Assembly (NCBI GenBank): GCA_910575075.1
Contig: CAJTCY010000013.1
Span: forward strand, 1-64,000
Direction of reading: 5' to 3'
DNA length: 64,000 nucleotides
Source: Lachnospiraceae bacterium
Lineage (GTDB): Bacteria > Bacillota > Clostridia > Lachnospirales > Lachnospiraceae
Under the pieces are notes generated by a model. That model did no database searches and had not been told where the DNA came from. It saw only the letters and a list, made by a program, of their open reading frames with translations. Every line of letters begins with the position of its first letter. Positions within the stretch are counted from its first letter, which is position 1. Positions 25,974 through 34,917 of the stretch are shown here, in pieces. The translations under genes and the position numbers were made by a program.

Positions 25974-27300
25974 TTTGCAGTTTTCCTCTCCGTGCTTCCA
26001 GTTCCCTCGTCATTTCATCCCTGACGCTGTCCAGCTTATAAAAATAAGTCAGCACAGCGATCAGCGCACATAAAACAACCGGAATCCAGATAAAACAAAT
26101 TTCTATATAAGAAAGCGCTTTTGCAGTCTGATCTGCATTGGCGACATAACCTCCGTTTTTCAGAAATGCTCCAATGACAAAGCTGGTCAGCCCCATTCCA
26201 CCTTTTACAAAGAACCCCTGGAATGCCGCAATCAGCCCGGCTACACTGGCATTCTTTTTATACTCCGAATAGTCAATGACATCCGGCTGCATGGCAAATG
26301 TGATCCCAAAAATCCCATATATCCCAAGACCAGTAATCACAAGCCCCCCTAAAAGACAGGCTGCAGAATTCTTGCCTATGAATATGAGAAGATCTCCTGC
26401 TATGTACAAAATAACGCTGAAAAACATCAGGCTCCTTTTGCTGTATCTCTTTTCAAGCGCCGGGAGGACCAGCAGCATCGGAAGCCCTGACAGGATTCCC
26501 AAAATCCCCACCAACGACAGCCAGTCTGTCCGGCCAAGATTGTATTTAAAGTAATAAATAACCGTTGTGCTCCTTACCACATAAAGTGAAAAACAGAACA
26601 AGTTCAGCAGAAACAGAATCCATGCCTGGCCGGTCAGCCCCTTAAAGTCTTCCTTTAATGACGAATGCTGCTGGTTTACCGTCGGCGGAACAACCTCTTT
26701 CGTACTGGCAAACGTCACAAAAAAGATACACATTGCCGCAATTCCATAAACCGTCATCGTAACGAGGTAGCCTTTCGCCTCATTTCCCTGTCCAAAAAAC
26801 TGTACCAGAGGGGCTGTAATGGACATAACAACCGCAGTACCTATCATGGCACAGACCATTCTTGTAGAAACCAGGATATCTCTTTCATGTATATCAGATG
26901 TAAGTCTCGGCACTATCGTATTCAACGGAATATTGACCACCGTATACGCCGTACATAACAGGCAGTATGTCACATATGCCCATATCAGCTTGCCGCTGCT
27001 CCCTAAATTTGGTATGTAAAATGTCATAAAAGTGAATATTGCAAAGGGAACCGCACCAAACAAAAAATATGGTCTCCCCTGCCCCCATTTGGAATGAGTC
27101 CTGTCTACGATCAAACCCATACCTGTATCTGTAAAAGCATCAATGAATTTTGTCACCAGCATCATGGTTCCGGCTGCTGCTGCAGTGATCCCAAACACAT
27201 CCGTATAAAAAACCATAAGGTAGGACGCCATGGTACTGAAAACCAGATTACACCCAAGGTCTCCGATACCGTATCCAATACGCTTTCCCCATTTTCCCAT
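25963..27300 (-). CDS. GPH-family sugar:cation symporter
   Basis: A 445-residue membrane protein with about 12 helices. KWGKRIGYGIGDLGCNLV, FTDTGMGLIVDRTHSKWGQGRPY and GYLVTMTVYGI match the glycoside-pentoside-hexuronide (GPH) family of the MFS. These import glycosides, pentoses, hexuronides or sugar alcohols with H+ or Na+. It has AAGGAG before the ATG, starts 87 bases after the SDR gene, and overlaps the HAD gene. The substrate is not visible in the sequence; the SDR suggests a polyol or ketose. Confidence 0.88.
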   Translation of the reverse strand: MGKWGKRIGYGIGDLGCNLVFSTMASYLMVFYTDVFGITAAAAGTMMLVTKFIDAFTDTGMGLIVDRTHSKWGQGRPYFLFGAVPFAIFTFMTFYIPNLGSSGKLIWAYVTYCLLCTAYTVVNIPLNTIVPRLTSDIHERDILVSTRMVCAMIGTAVVMSITAPLVQFFGQGNEAKGYLVTMTVYGIAAMCIFFVTFASTKEVVPPTVNQQHSSLKEDFKGLTGQAWILFLLNLFCFSLYVVRSTTVIYYFKYNLGRTDWLSLVGILGILSGLPMLLVLPALEKRYSKRSLMFFSVILYIAGDLLIFIGKNSAACLLGGLVITGLGIYGIFGITFAMQPDVIDYSEYKKNASVAGLIAAFQGFFVKGGMGLTSFVIGAFLKNGGYVANADQTAKALSYIEICFIWIPVVLCALIAVLTYFYKLDSVRDEMTRELEARRGKLQNEM

Positions 27301-27387
27301 ATCTTTCTCCTTTCTCTTTACCTGTCCAACGCTTCAATTGCCGGCCCTTCCATGTTAAGCTTTCGCTGGTTCACTCCCTTTTACTGT

Positions 27388-28164
27388 TTAGAAACAGGTA
27401 AATGCACCATCAATGATAAAATCAGATCCCGTAGTGAAATCGCTTGTATCTCCTGCCAAATATACGCAGATTGCCTGCAGCTCTTCCGGCTTCCCCATCC
27501 TCCCCAGAGGAGCCATCTCATTCCATTTTTCAATCAGCGGTATCAGGGTCGGAGAATTCAAGGTCAGTTCTGTACCGATATACCCCGGACTGATGCTGTT
27601 CACGCGGACACCGCGCTTTGCCCATTCGATTGCCAGCGACTTCGTAAGCTGAATGACGCCTGCCTTGGAAGCGTTGTACGCGCACTGGGGCTGCGGTACA
27701 TTGACAATATGCGCCGACATGGAAGCCGTATTGATGATAGAACCGCCGCCATGCTCCAGCATATATTTACCAGCTGCTATGTCAGTAAGGAAAATACCGT
27801 TGAGGTTAATGTTGATCACCTTATTCCATTGCTCATATGTCATTTCTTCAGCCGGTGCATTGATGCAGATCCCTGCGTTGTTATGGCAGAAATGAAGCCC
27901 TCCCAGTTCTTCCACTACTTGCTGCACCATTGCATCTACCTGTTCCTTATCCGTGCAGTCTGTCTTGACTGCAATCACTTTCCTGCCGGTCTCTTCTGCA
28001 AGCTCTGCCGCTGTCTTTTTCGCTTCATCATAATCCATGTCAACAATTGCCACATCCGCGCCTGCTTCTGCAAATGCTGTGGCTGTGCTTTTGCCAATGC
28101 CTCTAGCTCCTCCTGTCACAAAACCTTTTTTTCCGTCTAGTCTCATTTTTTCAATAATTCCCAT
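27388..28164 (-). CDS. SDR-family sugar/polyol dehydrogenase
   Basis: A 258-residue NAD(P)-dependent oxidoreductase of the classical SDR type. TGGARGIG (about 15-22) is the cofactor loop; VDMDYDE suggests the residue after strand 2 is acidic, favouring NAD(H). NNAG, catalytic Ser in TASMS and YNASK (Tyr-x-x-x-Lys) are intact, then RVNSISPGYI. SASMSAH-type loops and SPGYIGTELT resemble mannitol 2-dehydrogenase, xylulose reductase and gluconate 5-dehydrogenase. Start at 28164 has AAGGAG 9 bases upstream. First gene of the sugar operon, divergent from a ROK regulator. Confidence 0.88.
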   Translation of the reverse strand: MGIIEKMRLDGKKGFVTGGARGIGKSTATAFAEAGADVAIVDMDYDEAKKTAAELAEETGRKVIAVKTDCTDKEQVDAMVQQVVEELGGLHFCHNNAGICINAPAEEMTYEQWNKVININLNGIFLTDIAAGKYMLEHGGGSIINTASMSAHIVNVPQPQCAYNASKAGVIQLTKSLAIEWAKRGVRVNSISPGYIGTELTLNSPTLIPLIEKWNEMAPLGRMGKPEELQAICVYLAGDTSDFTTGSDFIIDGAFTCF

Positions 28165-28190
28165 AGTAGTTCTCCTTTCTTTCAAGTTAT

Positions 28191-28357
28191 TTTGTAAAAT
28201 GATTTAATAAATTGTAGTTACATAATAAACCTTGTGCAATTTTTCGTCAATCCATAATTTTAACCAACTTTTTATATTAAATTTATACAAAATATCTAAT
28301 AGATTTTCCTTATTATTGTATGTTATAATTATATTTTGCAAATTGATTTTACAAATT
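28191..28357. promoter_or_regulatory. Candidate ROK operator pair in the divergent intergenic region
   Basis: TTTGTAAAATGATTT (28191-28205) near the SDR start and its inverse AATTTGTAAAATCAATT (complement of 28341-28357) near the ROK gene share TTTGTAAAAT. A TATAAT hexamer at 28324-28329 precedes the second site. Two copies of one motif flanking a divergent promoter region fit control by the ROK protein, but this is inferred. Confidence 0.35.
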
Positions 28358-28370
28358 AGAAGGTGATATT

Positions 28371-29507
28371 ATGGAAAAGAGCATTACTCCTGATCAGATC
28401 AAAAAAAACAACCGCAGCTTGATTTATCATTACATTTATAAAAACCGGAAAGTATCCCAGCAGGATATTTCCTATGACCTGCGTCTAAGCCGCCCTACTG
28501 TTACTTCAAATCTCTCTGCCTTGGAAAAAGACGGCCTGGTCCAAAAAAACGGACAAATTGATACAGAATTCGTCGGCAGAAAAGCGGCTGCCTATTCCAT
28601 CGTTCCTGATTTCCGTATTGGCATTGGGGTTGAGATTCTGCAAAAAGAAGTGAAAATGATTGCCGTTAATTTATATGGTGAAAAAATTAATCGCATTATA
28701 TTTAAAATTTTTTTTGAAAATAAAGATTCCTATTTTAAGAATGTATGTGATAAAATACTTGAATTTAAAGATGCAATCGGCATTCCGGACAGCCGCATCC
28801 TCGGAATTGGTTTTGCCATGCAGGGGCTGGTATCCCCGGATAAACAGAAAATGATATACGGTAAAATCCTTTCTTGCACAGGACTCTCCACAGCGTCATT
28901 TAGGAAGCATCTACCCTATCCCTGTTCTTTTATACATGATGCTGAAAGCGCTGCCATTTCAGAATTATGGGTTTCGCCAGAACTCAGTGATGCTTTTTAC
29001 CTTTCTATAAGCAAACACTTAGGCGCCGCCATTATCTCCAAAGGTGAAATACTTGCAGGAAAGCACGGCCACAGCTCTACCATAGAACACATAAAGATGC
29101 AGCAAGGCGGTACTTTATGCTACTGCGGAAAATCCGGATGCATGGAAACACTCTGTTCCCTGACAGCACTCCTTTCTGAAAATGAATCCATGGATGATTT
29201 TTTTGAGAACCTGCGGAACGGGGAATCATCTTGCGCAAAAAGATGGGATATTTTTCTTACAAACTTGGCCAAATCAATAAATATGCTCCATCTGGTTTAT
29301 GATACAGACTTTATCCTTGGGGGCTATCTTGCACCATATTTATGTGACGACGACCTTAATCTGCTGCATGAAAAAATAAAACTGGCAACACCTTTCGATG
29401 AACCAGCAGACTTTCTATTGATAAGCAAAATGCCAGAACATAATATTACAATCGGAGCTGCGTTGCCGTATATTCAGGCATTTCTAAATACGGTAACGGA
29501 TTCTTGA
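28371..29507 (+). CDS. ROK-family transcriptional regulator (NagC/XylR type)
   Basis: A 378-residue regulator. The N-terminal winged helix (about 10-70: QDISYDLRLSRPTVTSNLSAL as recognition segment in pieces, DGLVQKNG) binds DNA. The ROK sugar-binding domain follows with GIGFAMQGLVSP, the DAESAAISE region, and the zinc motif CYCGKSGCMETLCS (about 245-258). It responds to a sugar or sugar phosphate. It is divergent from the SDR-symporter-HAD operon and probably controls it. AAGGTGATATT precedes the ATG. Confidence 0.88.
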   Translation: MEKSITPDQIKKNNRSLIYHYIYKNRKVSQQDISYDLRLSRPTVTSNLSALEKDGLVQKNGQIDTEFVGRKAAAYSIVPDFRIGIGVEILQKEVKMIAVNLYGEKINRIIFKIFFENKDSYFKNVCDKILEFKDAIGIPDSRILGIGFAMQGLVSPDKQKMIYGKILSCTGLSTASFRKHLPYPCSFIHDAESAAISELWVSPELSDAFYLSISKHLGAAIISKGEILAGKHGHSSTIEHIKMQQGGTLCYCGKSGCMETLCSLTALLSENESMDDFFENLRNGESSCAKRWDIFLTNLAKSINMLHLVYDTDFILGGYLAPYLCDDDLNLLHEKIKLATPFDEPADFLLISKMPEHNITIGAALPYIQAFLNTVTDS

Positions 29508-29644
29508 CAAAATGTTTTCCACAGTGGCCAGCAGAAAATTTTTTATCTTTTGTACCCATATCCCCTACTAATATCCTCTGCTCCAACGCGGGTCTGTTCC
29601 ATAAGGATTGTTTTGCCTGGGCTCATTGTAAATTGCAAATCAAC

Positions 29645-29758
29645 TGATATCCCGTTTCCAGTATACCTTTACCGCAATCCTGAATGAGACGAAAAACCAG
29701 ATAACCGAAAATGCAAGTACAATGTTGAAAGCCAGAAGGATATTTTCTTTCAACCCCC
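29645..29758 (-). pseudogene. Small membrane-segment ORF behind a poly-G tract
   Basis: Right after the subtilase stop, eight G in a row (29753-29760 region) are followed by a 38-codon TTG-led frame ending in TGA. It reads LKENILLAFNIVLAF then SVIWFFVSFRIAVKVYWKRDIS, a clear membrane helix with a basic tail. An ATG directly before the G tract would be in frame if the tract had seven G. It resembles the end of an ABC-2 type permease, or it may be a small membrane peptide. Phase variation or decay are both possible; function unknown. Confidence 0.3.
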
Positions 29759-29764
29759 CCCATT

Positions 29765-31474
29765 TCACCCCGGCAAGCTATCCCTCAGACACAGTACCCC
29801 CCAGCCAATCTGCGGATTGGGATACTCCGGCAGAATCGGCAGGTGCCTTGCACCCCGCAGGAGATATGCCTTCACTTTCTCCCCATAAAGATACGGATCA
29901 TTCCCCTCCACAATTCCCCACTGCATCAAAAGCGCCGCGCTGCCTGTGACAAAAGGCGTTGCCATAGAAGTACCGCTTCTCACTGCATATCCGCCTCCTG
30001 GCGCGGCAGAACGGATTGCCACGCCGGGTGCGGCAAGATCCGGCTTCACCTGATTGGTCTGCCTGGTAAAACCCCTGCCCGAAAATTCCGCAAGCTGGTC
30101 ATATCTTGCATCATATGCTCCCACCGAAACCACCTTCTCTGCCGTAGAAGGAATCGTCAATGTGGTTTCTTCCACCGGATATAGAAATCCCGTCCCCTGA
30201 TTCAGCACTGTCTGTCCTGGCAGCCAGAGATCATAATTCCCCCTGACAATCCGTTCCGGCACCAGCACAATCCGCCATACACCTGCGTCAATATATGACT
30301 GTGCCGGCAGAAAATCTATATACAATTCCTGATAAAGATTATAAGGACTGGGATCTCCATAATAAAGAAGAATTTCTGTACGTCCCAGCACAAACCTTTG
30401 CGGTCCCTGAAGCTGGCGGATAGGCCCGATTCTGCTCCCAGAAGGATGTATCAGCAGAATATCATACTGATCTACATAAGATTTCCAAATCTGAAGACTC
30501 AGAGCCGCCTCATAATTTCCAACTCCCAGTTCAATTTCCTGCTCCTGCCCCTCCCTCAGAATCCCAGAAGTATGGCCTCTTGCCGCCCCTTCATTTCCAG
30601 TCCCCACAGAAATCAGAATTTTCCAGTAATTTGACATGTCATTAATATAACTTTCCAACAGCGCTGTACCACTGTGAGATCCATAATTATTGCCAAAGCT
30701 GATATTTACCGCCATAGGCATACGATATTCCAATGCCTTCTTTACAACATAATCCACCCCCCGCATAAGCTGCGTCGTCCTGGGAAATCCATTTGGCTCC
30801 GCGGTTCCCAGCTTTACGATCAGCAGAGAACTCTCATACGCAACTCCCCTGTTTACACCGCCAGAAGCCCTTCCATTACCAGCAGCAATACCAGCTACAT
30901 GGGTACCATGTCCAGAAGTATCTCTGCTGGGCACAATTCGAAAACGCTCCTGTTCATCTGGCTCCTTCAATGCCCGATTAATTTCTTCTGAAGTAAATTC
31001 TCGGTCCAGCGTCTCATCATACAAGGCAAGAATACGAGTGCTCCCATCCTCATTGCGAAAATCAGGGTGGCTGTAATCAATTCCAGAATCCAGAATTGCT
31101 ACTATCACCCCTTTTCCTGTCAAATTATAACGAGCATCCTGTAATGGCATGATACAAGACGCCCGTTTTCCCTCCCTGACCGCAAAATACAGACGTTTAG
31201 GCTTTTCCACATATTCTACTTCAACTGCATCTGACACTTGATTTATCGCTGATTCCGGCACATTTAAAATCGCATACTCATTGCTAAGTTCTTCTACACG
31301 GATTTCTGGATTTTCCTGTGACAGACGCATAATATTTCCTGAGTATTTCACAATAAGTTCCCAGCGATTTTCTTCTGGTTCATAGCCCACTCCCAAATTC
31401 AGTGACTTTTCCCGCTCCCGCTCTGTGGCGTCTAATGCAAGGTTTAACAGGTTTTCAAATTTTTCACTTTCCAT
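29765..31474 (-). CDS. Csp-like S8 (subtilisin) family protease
   Basis: A 569-residue serine protease without signal peptide. The catalytic triad is intact: Asp in AILDSGIDYSHPDF (about residue 129), His in SGHGTHVAGIA (about 187), Ser in RSGTSMATPF (about 503), plus oxyanion Asn in SVGTGNEG. An N-terminal prodomain-like region (1-95) precedes it. A beta-rich insertion (about 310-440) between Asn and Ser is characteristic of the clostridial CspA/B/C germination proteases. Lachnospiraceae usually carry several such paralogues, so a role in spore germination is plausible but unproven. A poly-G tract follows the stop. Confidence 0.88.
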   Translation of the reverse strand: MESEKFENLLNLALDATEREREKSLNLGVGYEPEENRWELIVKYSGNIMRLSQENPEIRVEELSNEYAILNVPESAINQVSDAVEVEYVEKPKRLYFAVREGKRASCIMPLQDARYNLTGKGVIVAILDSGIDYSHPDFRNEDGSTRILALYDETLDREFTSEEINRALKEPDEQERFRIVPSRDTSGHGTHVAGIAAGNGRASGGVNRGVAYESSLLIVKLGTAEPNGFPRTTQLMRGVDYVVKKALEYRMPMAVNISFGNNYGSHSGTALLESYINDMSNYWKILISVGTGNEGAARGHTSGILREGQEQEIELGVGNYEAALSLQIWKSYVDQYDILLIHPSGSRIGPIRQLQGPQRFVLGRTEILLYYGDPSPYNLYQELYIDFLPAQSYIDAGVWRIVLVPERIVRGNYDLWLPGQTVLNQGTGFLYPVEETTLTIPSTAEKVVSVGAYDARYDQLAEFSGRGFTRQTNQVKPDLAAPGVAIRSAAPGGGYAVRSGTSMATPFVTGSAALLMQWGIVEGNDPYLYGEKVKAYLLRGARHLPILPEYPNPQIGWGVLCLRDSLPG

Positions 31475-31570
31475 TTTATTGATTCATTTCTTTTTTTACA
31501 TTATATAGAACTGCACATATCTATATGCTCAACAGATTTTTCTGAATTTTCTTCGCAATAAAAAACATTG

Positions 31571-32821
31571 CTATTGCTGTGAAACTGTACCATCATCCGA
31601 AATATTTATGCCGCCAGAAATACTTTCCAGATACCGGTACAGCTCTTTTGCCTGTTCGCCGCTCATTTCCTGGGTTTTAGCGCCAGAAGCACTGGCAGGT
31701 ATCAACTGCAGTATGGTCTGATTGTCTGGCGTTACCCGTACTTTCAGTAATACGGTAGAAGAAATTTCCTGGTTAAAAATAAAATTACCCAGACTATATA
31801 CAATTGGTTTTCCTTGATAGTACTCTATTCCCTGCAGTACATGCGGATGTGCGCCAATCACCAGATCAGCGCCTGCATCAATATAGCTCTGTGCAAGCTC
31901 TCTCTGATAGTCTTCAGGCACATCGGATTTCTCCACACCCCAATGAACATACACGGTGAGAAAGTCACAGCTCTTTCTGGTCTCCTTAATCGCTTTGCGC
32001 AGCAGTTTACTGTCGTAAGTACATAACATACCTGGCTGCTGGTTCTCCACATTCCAATCAGTCACAGGAATCACTCTGGATGCTGCCAGAAATCCATAAC
32101 TGCGCTGTCCAGCCTGAATAATAAACGGCTGCATGGCACGTTCTAAGTCTGCCCCTGCCCCTACATAAGAAATGCCCGCCGCGTCCAAAGCTTCAAATGT
32201 ATCTGTCAGCGCTTCTGTCCCATAATCCAGCGCATGATTATTGGCAAGCGTCACCGTATCTATTCCCATCTCTGTCAAGATGGAAGTATAGAGCGGATCT
32301 ACGCGGAAGGTAAACTGCTTGTCCGGTGCTCTGGTTCCTTCCAGTGAAAATGGAAATTCCTGATTCGCCATGGTGATATCTGCTTGTGTCATTTCCGCCA
32401 GAAGCTGTTCAGAAATCACGCCCATAATTCCTGCATTTTTATAATTTTCTTCCACATAAGGACTAATATAAATATCACCTGCAAATGCAATCACTGCCTC
32501 TTCTGGCCGCTGAGTTTTGCTGTTGTCATTCTCAATCTCGCTCTTATCGCCCTCAAGTTTTATTTCATCTGTCTGCGAAGTTTGGTCTGATAAATTATTT
32601 ATCTGTTCCTGTTCCTGCCCCTCCACCATATTCTCTGATGATTCCGTCTTTGCCGCCTCTGCTTTTTTGGTTTCTTCTTCTACAAGCTGTTCCCATGTTT
32701 TTATGTCTTCCCTGGAGGCCTTCCCGCCGAACTTTGGATAATTTGCCCAAAAAAGCAAACTTAATCCGATTAAAATCAACACTGATACTGAAATCAGCAT
32801 ACCTCCCATTCGTCTTTTCAT
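31571..32821 (-). CDS. CapA-like metallophosphatase, membrane-anchored
   Basis: A 416-residue protein of the PGA_cap/CapA family (calcineurin-like fold), known from poly-gamma-glutamate capsule synthesis. The start at 32821 (MKRRMGGML) has GGGAGG before it and gives an N-terminal membrane anchor (about 8-27). A low-complexity, Glu/Gln-rich linker (35-115) leads to the enzyme domain: FAGDIYISP, ANQEFPFS, TLANNHALDYG, VYVHWGVEKS and IGAHPHVLQGIEYY, which hold the metal-ligand His, Asp and Asn. No capBC genes are nearby, so it is probably one of the many stand-alone CapA proteins with unknown substrate. Confidence 0.85.
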   Translation of the reverse strand: MKRRMGGMLISVSVLILIGLSLLFWANYPKFGGKASREDIKTWEQLVEEETKKAEAAKTESSENMVEGQEQEQINNLSDQTSQTDEIKLEGDKSEIENDNSKTQRPEEAVIAFAGDIYISPYVEENYKNAGIMGVISEQLLAEMTQADITMANQEFPFSLEGTRAPDKQFTFRVDPLYTSILTEMGIDTVTLANNHALDYGTEALTDTFEALDAAGISYVGAGADLERAMQPFIIQAGQRSYGFLAASRVIPVTDWNVENQQPGMLCTYDSKLLRKAIKETRKSCDFLTVYVHWGVEKSDVPEDYQRELAQSYIDAGADLVIGAHPHVLQGIEYYQGKPIVYSLGNFIFNQEISSTVLLKVRVTPDNQTILQLIPASASGAKTQEMSGEQAKELYRYLESISGGINISDDGTVSQQ

Positions 32822-33068
32822 GCATCTTCCTCCCTTACATTGCCTGGATATGATTGTTCCTTCCATTCTCAGGAGCACGATTGGATACTCATGCTCAGTC
32901 ATGCCTAATTATATCATTGATTTTTTTAGGGAGCAATGATATAATACTGGCAGATATTGCGCACGTAAAATTTATTACTGTTCCTTCATTCTCAGCAGAA
33001 TCTCACAGTACAGCAGAGAATGAAGAATAACGGAACGTGTGCTGCTTGTAGGAAAAGGAGGTTTTTTT

Positions 33069-33533
33069 GTGACAACATGGCAGATCGTATTAATCGTAAT
33101 AGCTGTTGTGCTGCTGGCAGCAGTCATTGCGCTTTACATACTTGGTAAAAGGGCTCAGAAGAAAAAAGAAGAGCAGGACGCACAGATTGCTGCTGCTGCA
33201 CAGACTATATTCATGCTGATTATTGATAAAAAGCATATGAAACTAGCAGACGCAGGTCTTCCTGCCGCTATCCTGGAACAGACACCCAAATTGATGCGCC
33301 GTTCCAAAATGCCCATTGTAAAAGCAAAGGTAGGACCAAAAATCATGACTTTTATCTGTGAAGCGGCGATTTTTGACAGTATTCCAACCAAAAAAGAAGT
33401 AAAAGCAGTCGTCAGCGGCCTCTATATCACCAGTGTCAAAGGACTGCGGGGCGGAAATGAACCGGTTCCCCAGAAAAAATCCAAATTCTGGGCAAAATTC
33501 GATGAAATAAAAAGAAAACGCGGAATGAAATAG
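33069..33533 (+). CDS. Single-helix membrane protein of unknown function
   Basis: A 154-residue protein. I chose the GTG at 33069 (VTTWQIVLIVIAVVLL) since AAAGGAGG lies 6-7 bases upstream. One N-terminal helix (4-27) is followed by a Lys/Glu/Gln-rich stretch and a soluble domain with KMPIVKAKVGPKIMTFICE and EVKAVVSGLYI, ending in a strongly basic tail (KFWAKFDEIKRKRGMK). I recall similar proteins in Lachnospiraceae without assigned function. Monocistronic, with its own terminator. Confidence 0.75.
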   Translation: MTTWQIVLIVIAVVLLAAVIALYILGKRAQKKKEEQDAQIAAAAQTIFMLIIDKKHMKLADAGLPAAILEQTPKLMRRSKMPIVKAKVGPKIMTFICEAAIFDSIPTKKEVKAVVSGLYITSVKGLRGGNEPVPQKKSKFWAKFDEIKRKRGMK

Positions 33534-33537
33534 CAGC

Positions 33538-33592
33538 AAGAAGCTGCCGCCTGCACGAATAAAAATTCGTCAAGCGGCAGCTTCTTTTTTAC
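33538..33592 (+). terminator. Terminator of the single-helix membrane protein gene
   Basis: AAGAAGCTGCCGC and GCGGCAGCTTCTT form a 13-bp stem, followed by TTTTT; an inner pair ACGAAT/ATTCGT extends the loop. Confidence 0.9.
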
Positions 33593-33704
33593 TGCTTTTC
33601 TATCAAAATCTAAAAATGGCATGTCTTTTCCTACGCACTTTATTCCTGCATTTTCTCCTTCAGCCATCCTTCAAAATCACCCTCTGGATTCCAAACATAA
33701 TATG

Positions 33705-33870
33705 CTAGTACAACGAAAATTAAGTAATTAACATCTTCACTTGCCTAATTGTCCAGCTACTATGTCAGAAAACCTAGCCGTAGCCACCGCTACGCCGTCG
33801 TTTTTCTTCCTTGTATCTGAAACAATTATCCTGTGTGAATATATCAAAGACTTAATTTTCGTTGTACTAG
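33705..33870. repeat. MITE, family 5, with perfect 21-bp terminal repeats
   Basis: CTAGTACAACGAAAATTAAGT (33705-33725) is repeated exactly as its complement at 33850-33870, giving a 166-base element. The middle carries GTAGCcaccGCTAC. The right end overlaps the last eight codons and stop of the TPR gene (LVQRKLSL), so this insertion defines the present C-terminus. No second copy is seen in this window. Confidence 0.8.
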
Positions 33871-34917
33871 TTTAATATTTTCACAAACAATTTTTGTATC
33901 GGGATGATCCGCTCCAAATCTATGAACCAAAATTTTATATGCTTTAAGATAATATGCTACTGCCATTTCGTATTCTTCCTGGCTCTCATACACCCTTCCC
34001 AGATTATGATAGACCATAGCTGTAGACGGATGTTCCTCTCCCAGGACCTTTTCATTGATATGCAGGCTCTTTCTGTACAGCTCTTCCGCTTCTGCGTACT
34101 TCCCCTGGCTCTCATACACACCTCCCAGATTATGATAGCTCGCAGCTGTAGACGGATGTTCCTCTCCCAAGATCTTTTTCCTTATCCTCAGGCTCTTTTT
34201 ATACAGCTCTTCCGCTTCTGCGTACTTCCCCCGGTTCGCATATACACCTGCCAGTTCATGATCAATCCCTGCTATTTCCAAATGCTCTGTTCCCAGCAAT
34301 TTTACTTTGATTTCCCGTGCTTTCAACAACAGCTTTTCACTCTCATAATAATGAGCCTTATCACTCTCATCTTTGGCCTGTTCAAGTAAAGCATATGTCT
34401 CTGCCAGCTTTTGTTTTAATTCCTCTGGTTTCCACCCGCTTTCTTTCACTGACTCATCTGCCATAGAAAGTAACTTCTCCTCTTTTTCATACTTTATGAT
34501 ATAATTGTGAAAGGTAATCCGAAGTTTTACAAACGAGTAAAAATCACATGCTTTGACTGCCAATCTGTCATCTCCGTATGGTGTGACCAGAAAGATGAAA
34601 TTTTTTCCCATTCCATCCAGCATATCTCTGCTGAAATTTAAACGCTTCAAACTTTCCTCATCCTGCACAGCAAGCTGAAAATTTGCAATCATAAAAACCT
34701 TTGTTTCCGGCAATTCAGCAGCCAATTCCTGCAAATGCTGAAAAGCATATGCTCCCGGATGCCGTTTATAATCATAAATTTTCACCGCCCCATTCCTATA
34801 AATATTGACAATTTCTTCCTGTACAGTTTCATCAGCCACTACCAAAAACAAACCTTGTTCTGATTGATTCACAATCCATCCCAAAGTCTGGTACCCTTCC
34901 TGATTACTCTCTGACAC
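33844..34917 (-). CDS. TPR (kinesin-light-chain-like) protein paired with NTPase
   Basis: A 357-residue protein. The GTG start at 34917 overlaps the end of the NTPase gene by 14 bases, so the two form a unit. Residues 1-150 are an alpha/beta domain (LGWIVNQSEQGLFLVVAD, then KVFMIANFQLAV, KRLNFSRDML, KNFIFLVTPYG, ACDFYSFVKLRI). I recall a similar pattern (LNxxRExL..., then hydrophobic strand, APDxWS) before TPRs in bacterial STAND-type and defence-like proteins. A coiled segment (150-195) leads to about four 42-residue KLC-type TPRs (200-345: YAEAEELYKKSLRI, LGEEHPSTAASYHNLGGVY, and so on). The last codons come from a MITE. Role unknown; sensing or scaffold is likely. Confidence 0.75.
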   Translation of the reverse strand: MSESNQEGYQTLGWIVNQSEQGLFLVVADETVQEEIVNIYRNGAVKIYDYKRHPGAYAFQHLQELAAELPETKVFMIANFQLAVQDEESLKRLNFSRDMLDGMGKNFIFLVTPYGDDRLAVKACDFYSFVKLRITFHNYIIKYEKEEKLLSMADESVKESGWKPEELKQKLAETYALLEQAKDESDKAHYYESEKLLLKAREIKVKLLGTEHLEIAGIDHELAGVYANRGKYAEAEELYKKSLRIRKKILGEEHPSTAASYHNLGGVYESQGKYAEAEELYRKSLHINEKVLGEEHPSTAMVYHNLGRVYESQEEYEMAVAYYLKAYKILVHRFGADHPDTKIVCENIKLVQRKLSL

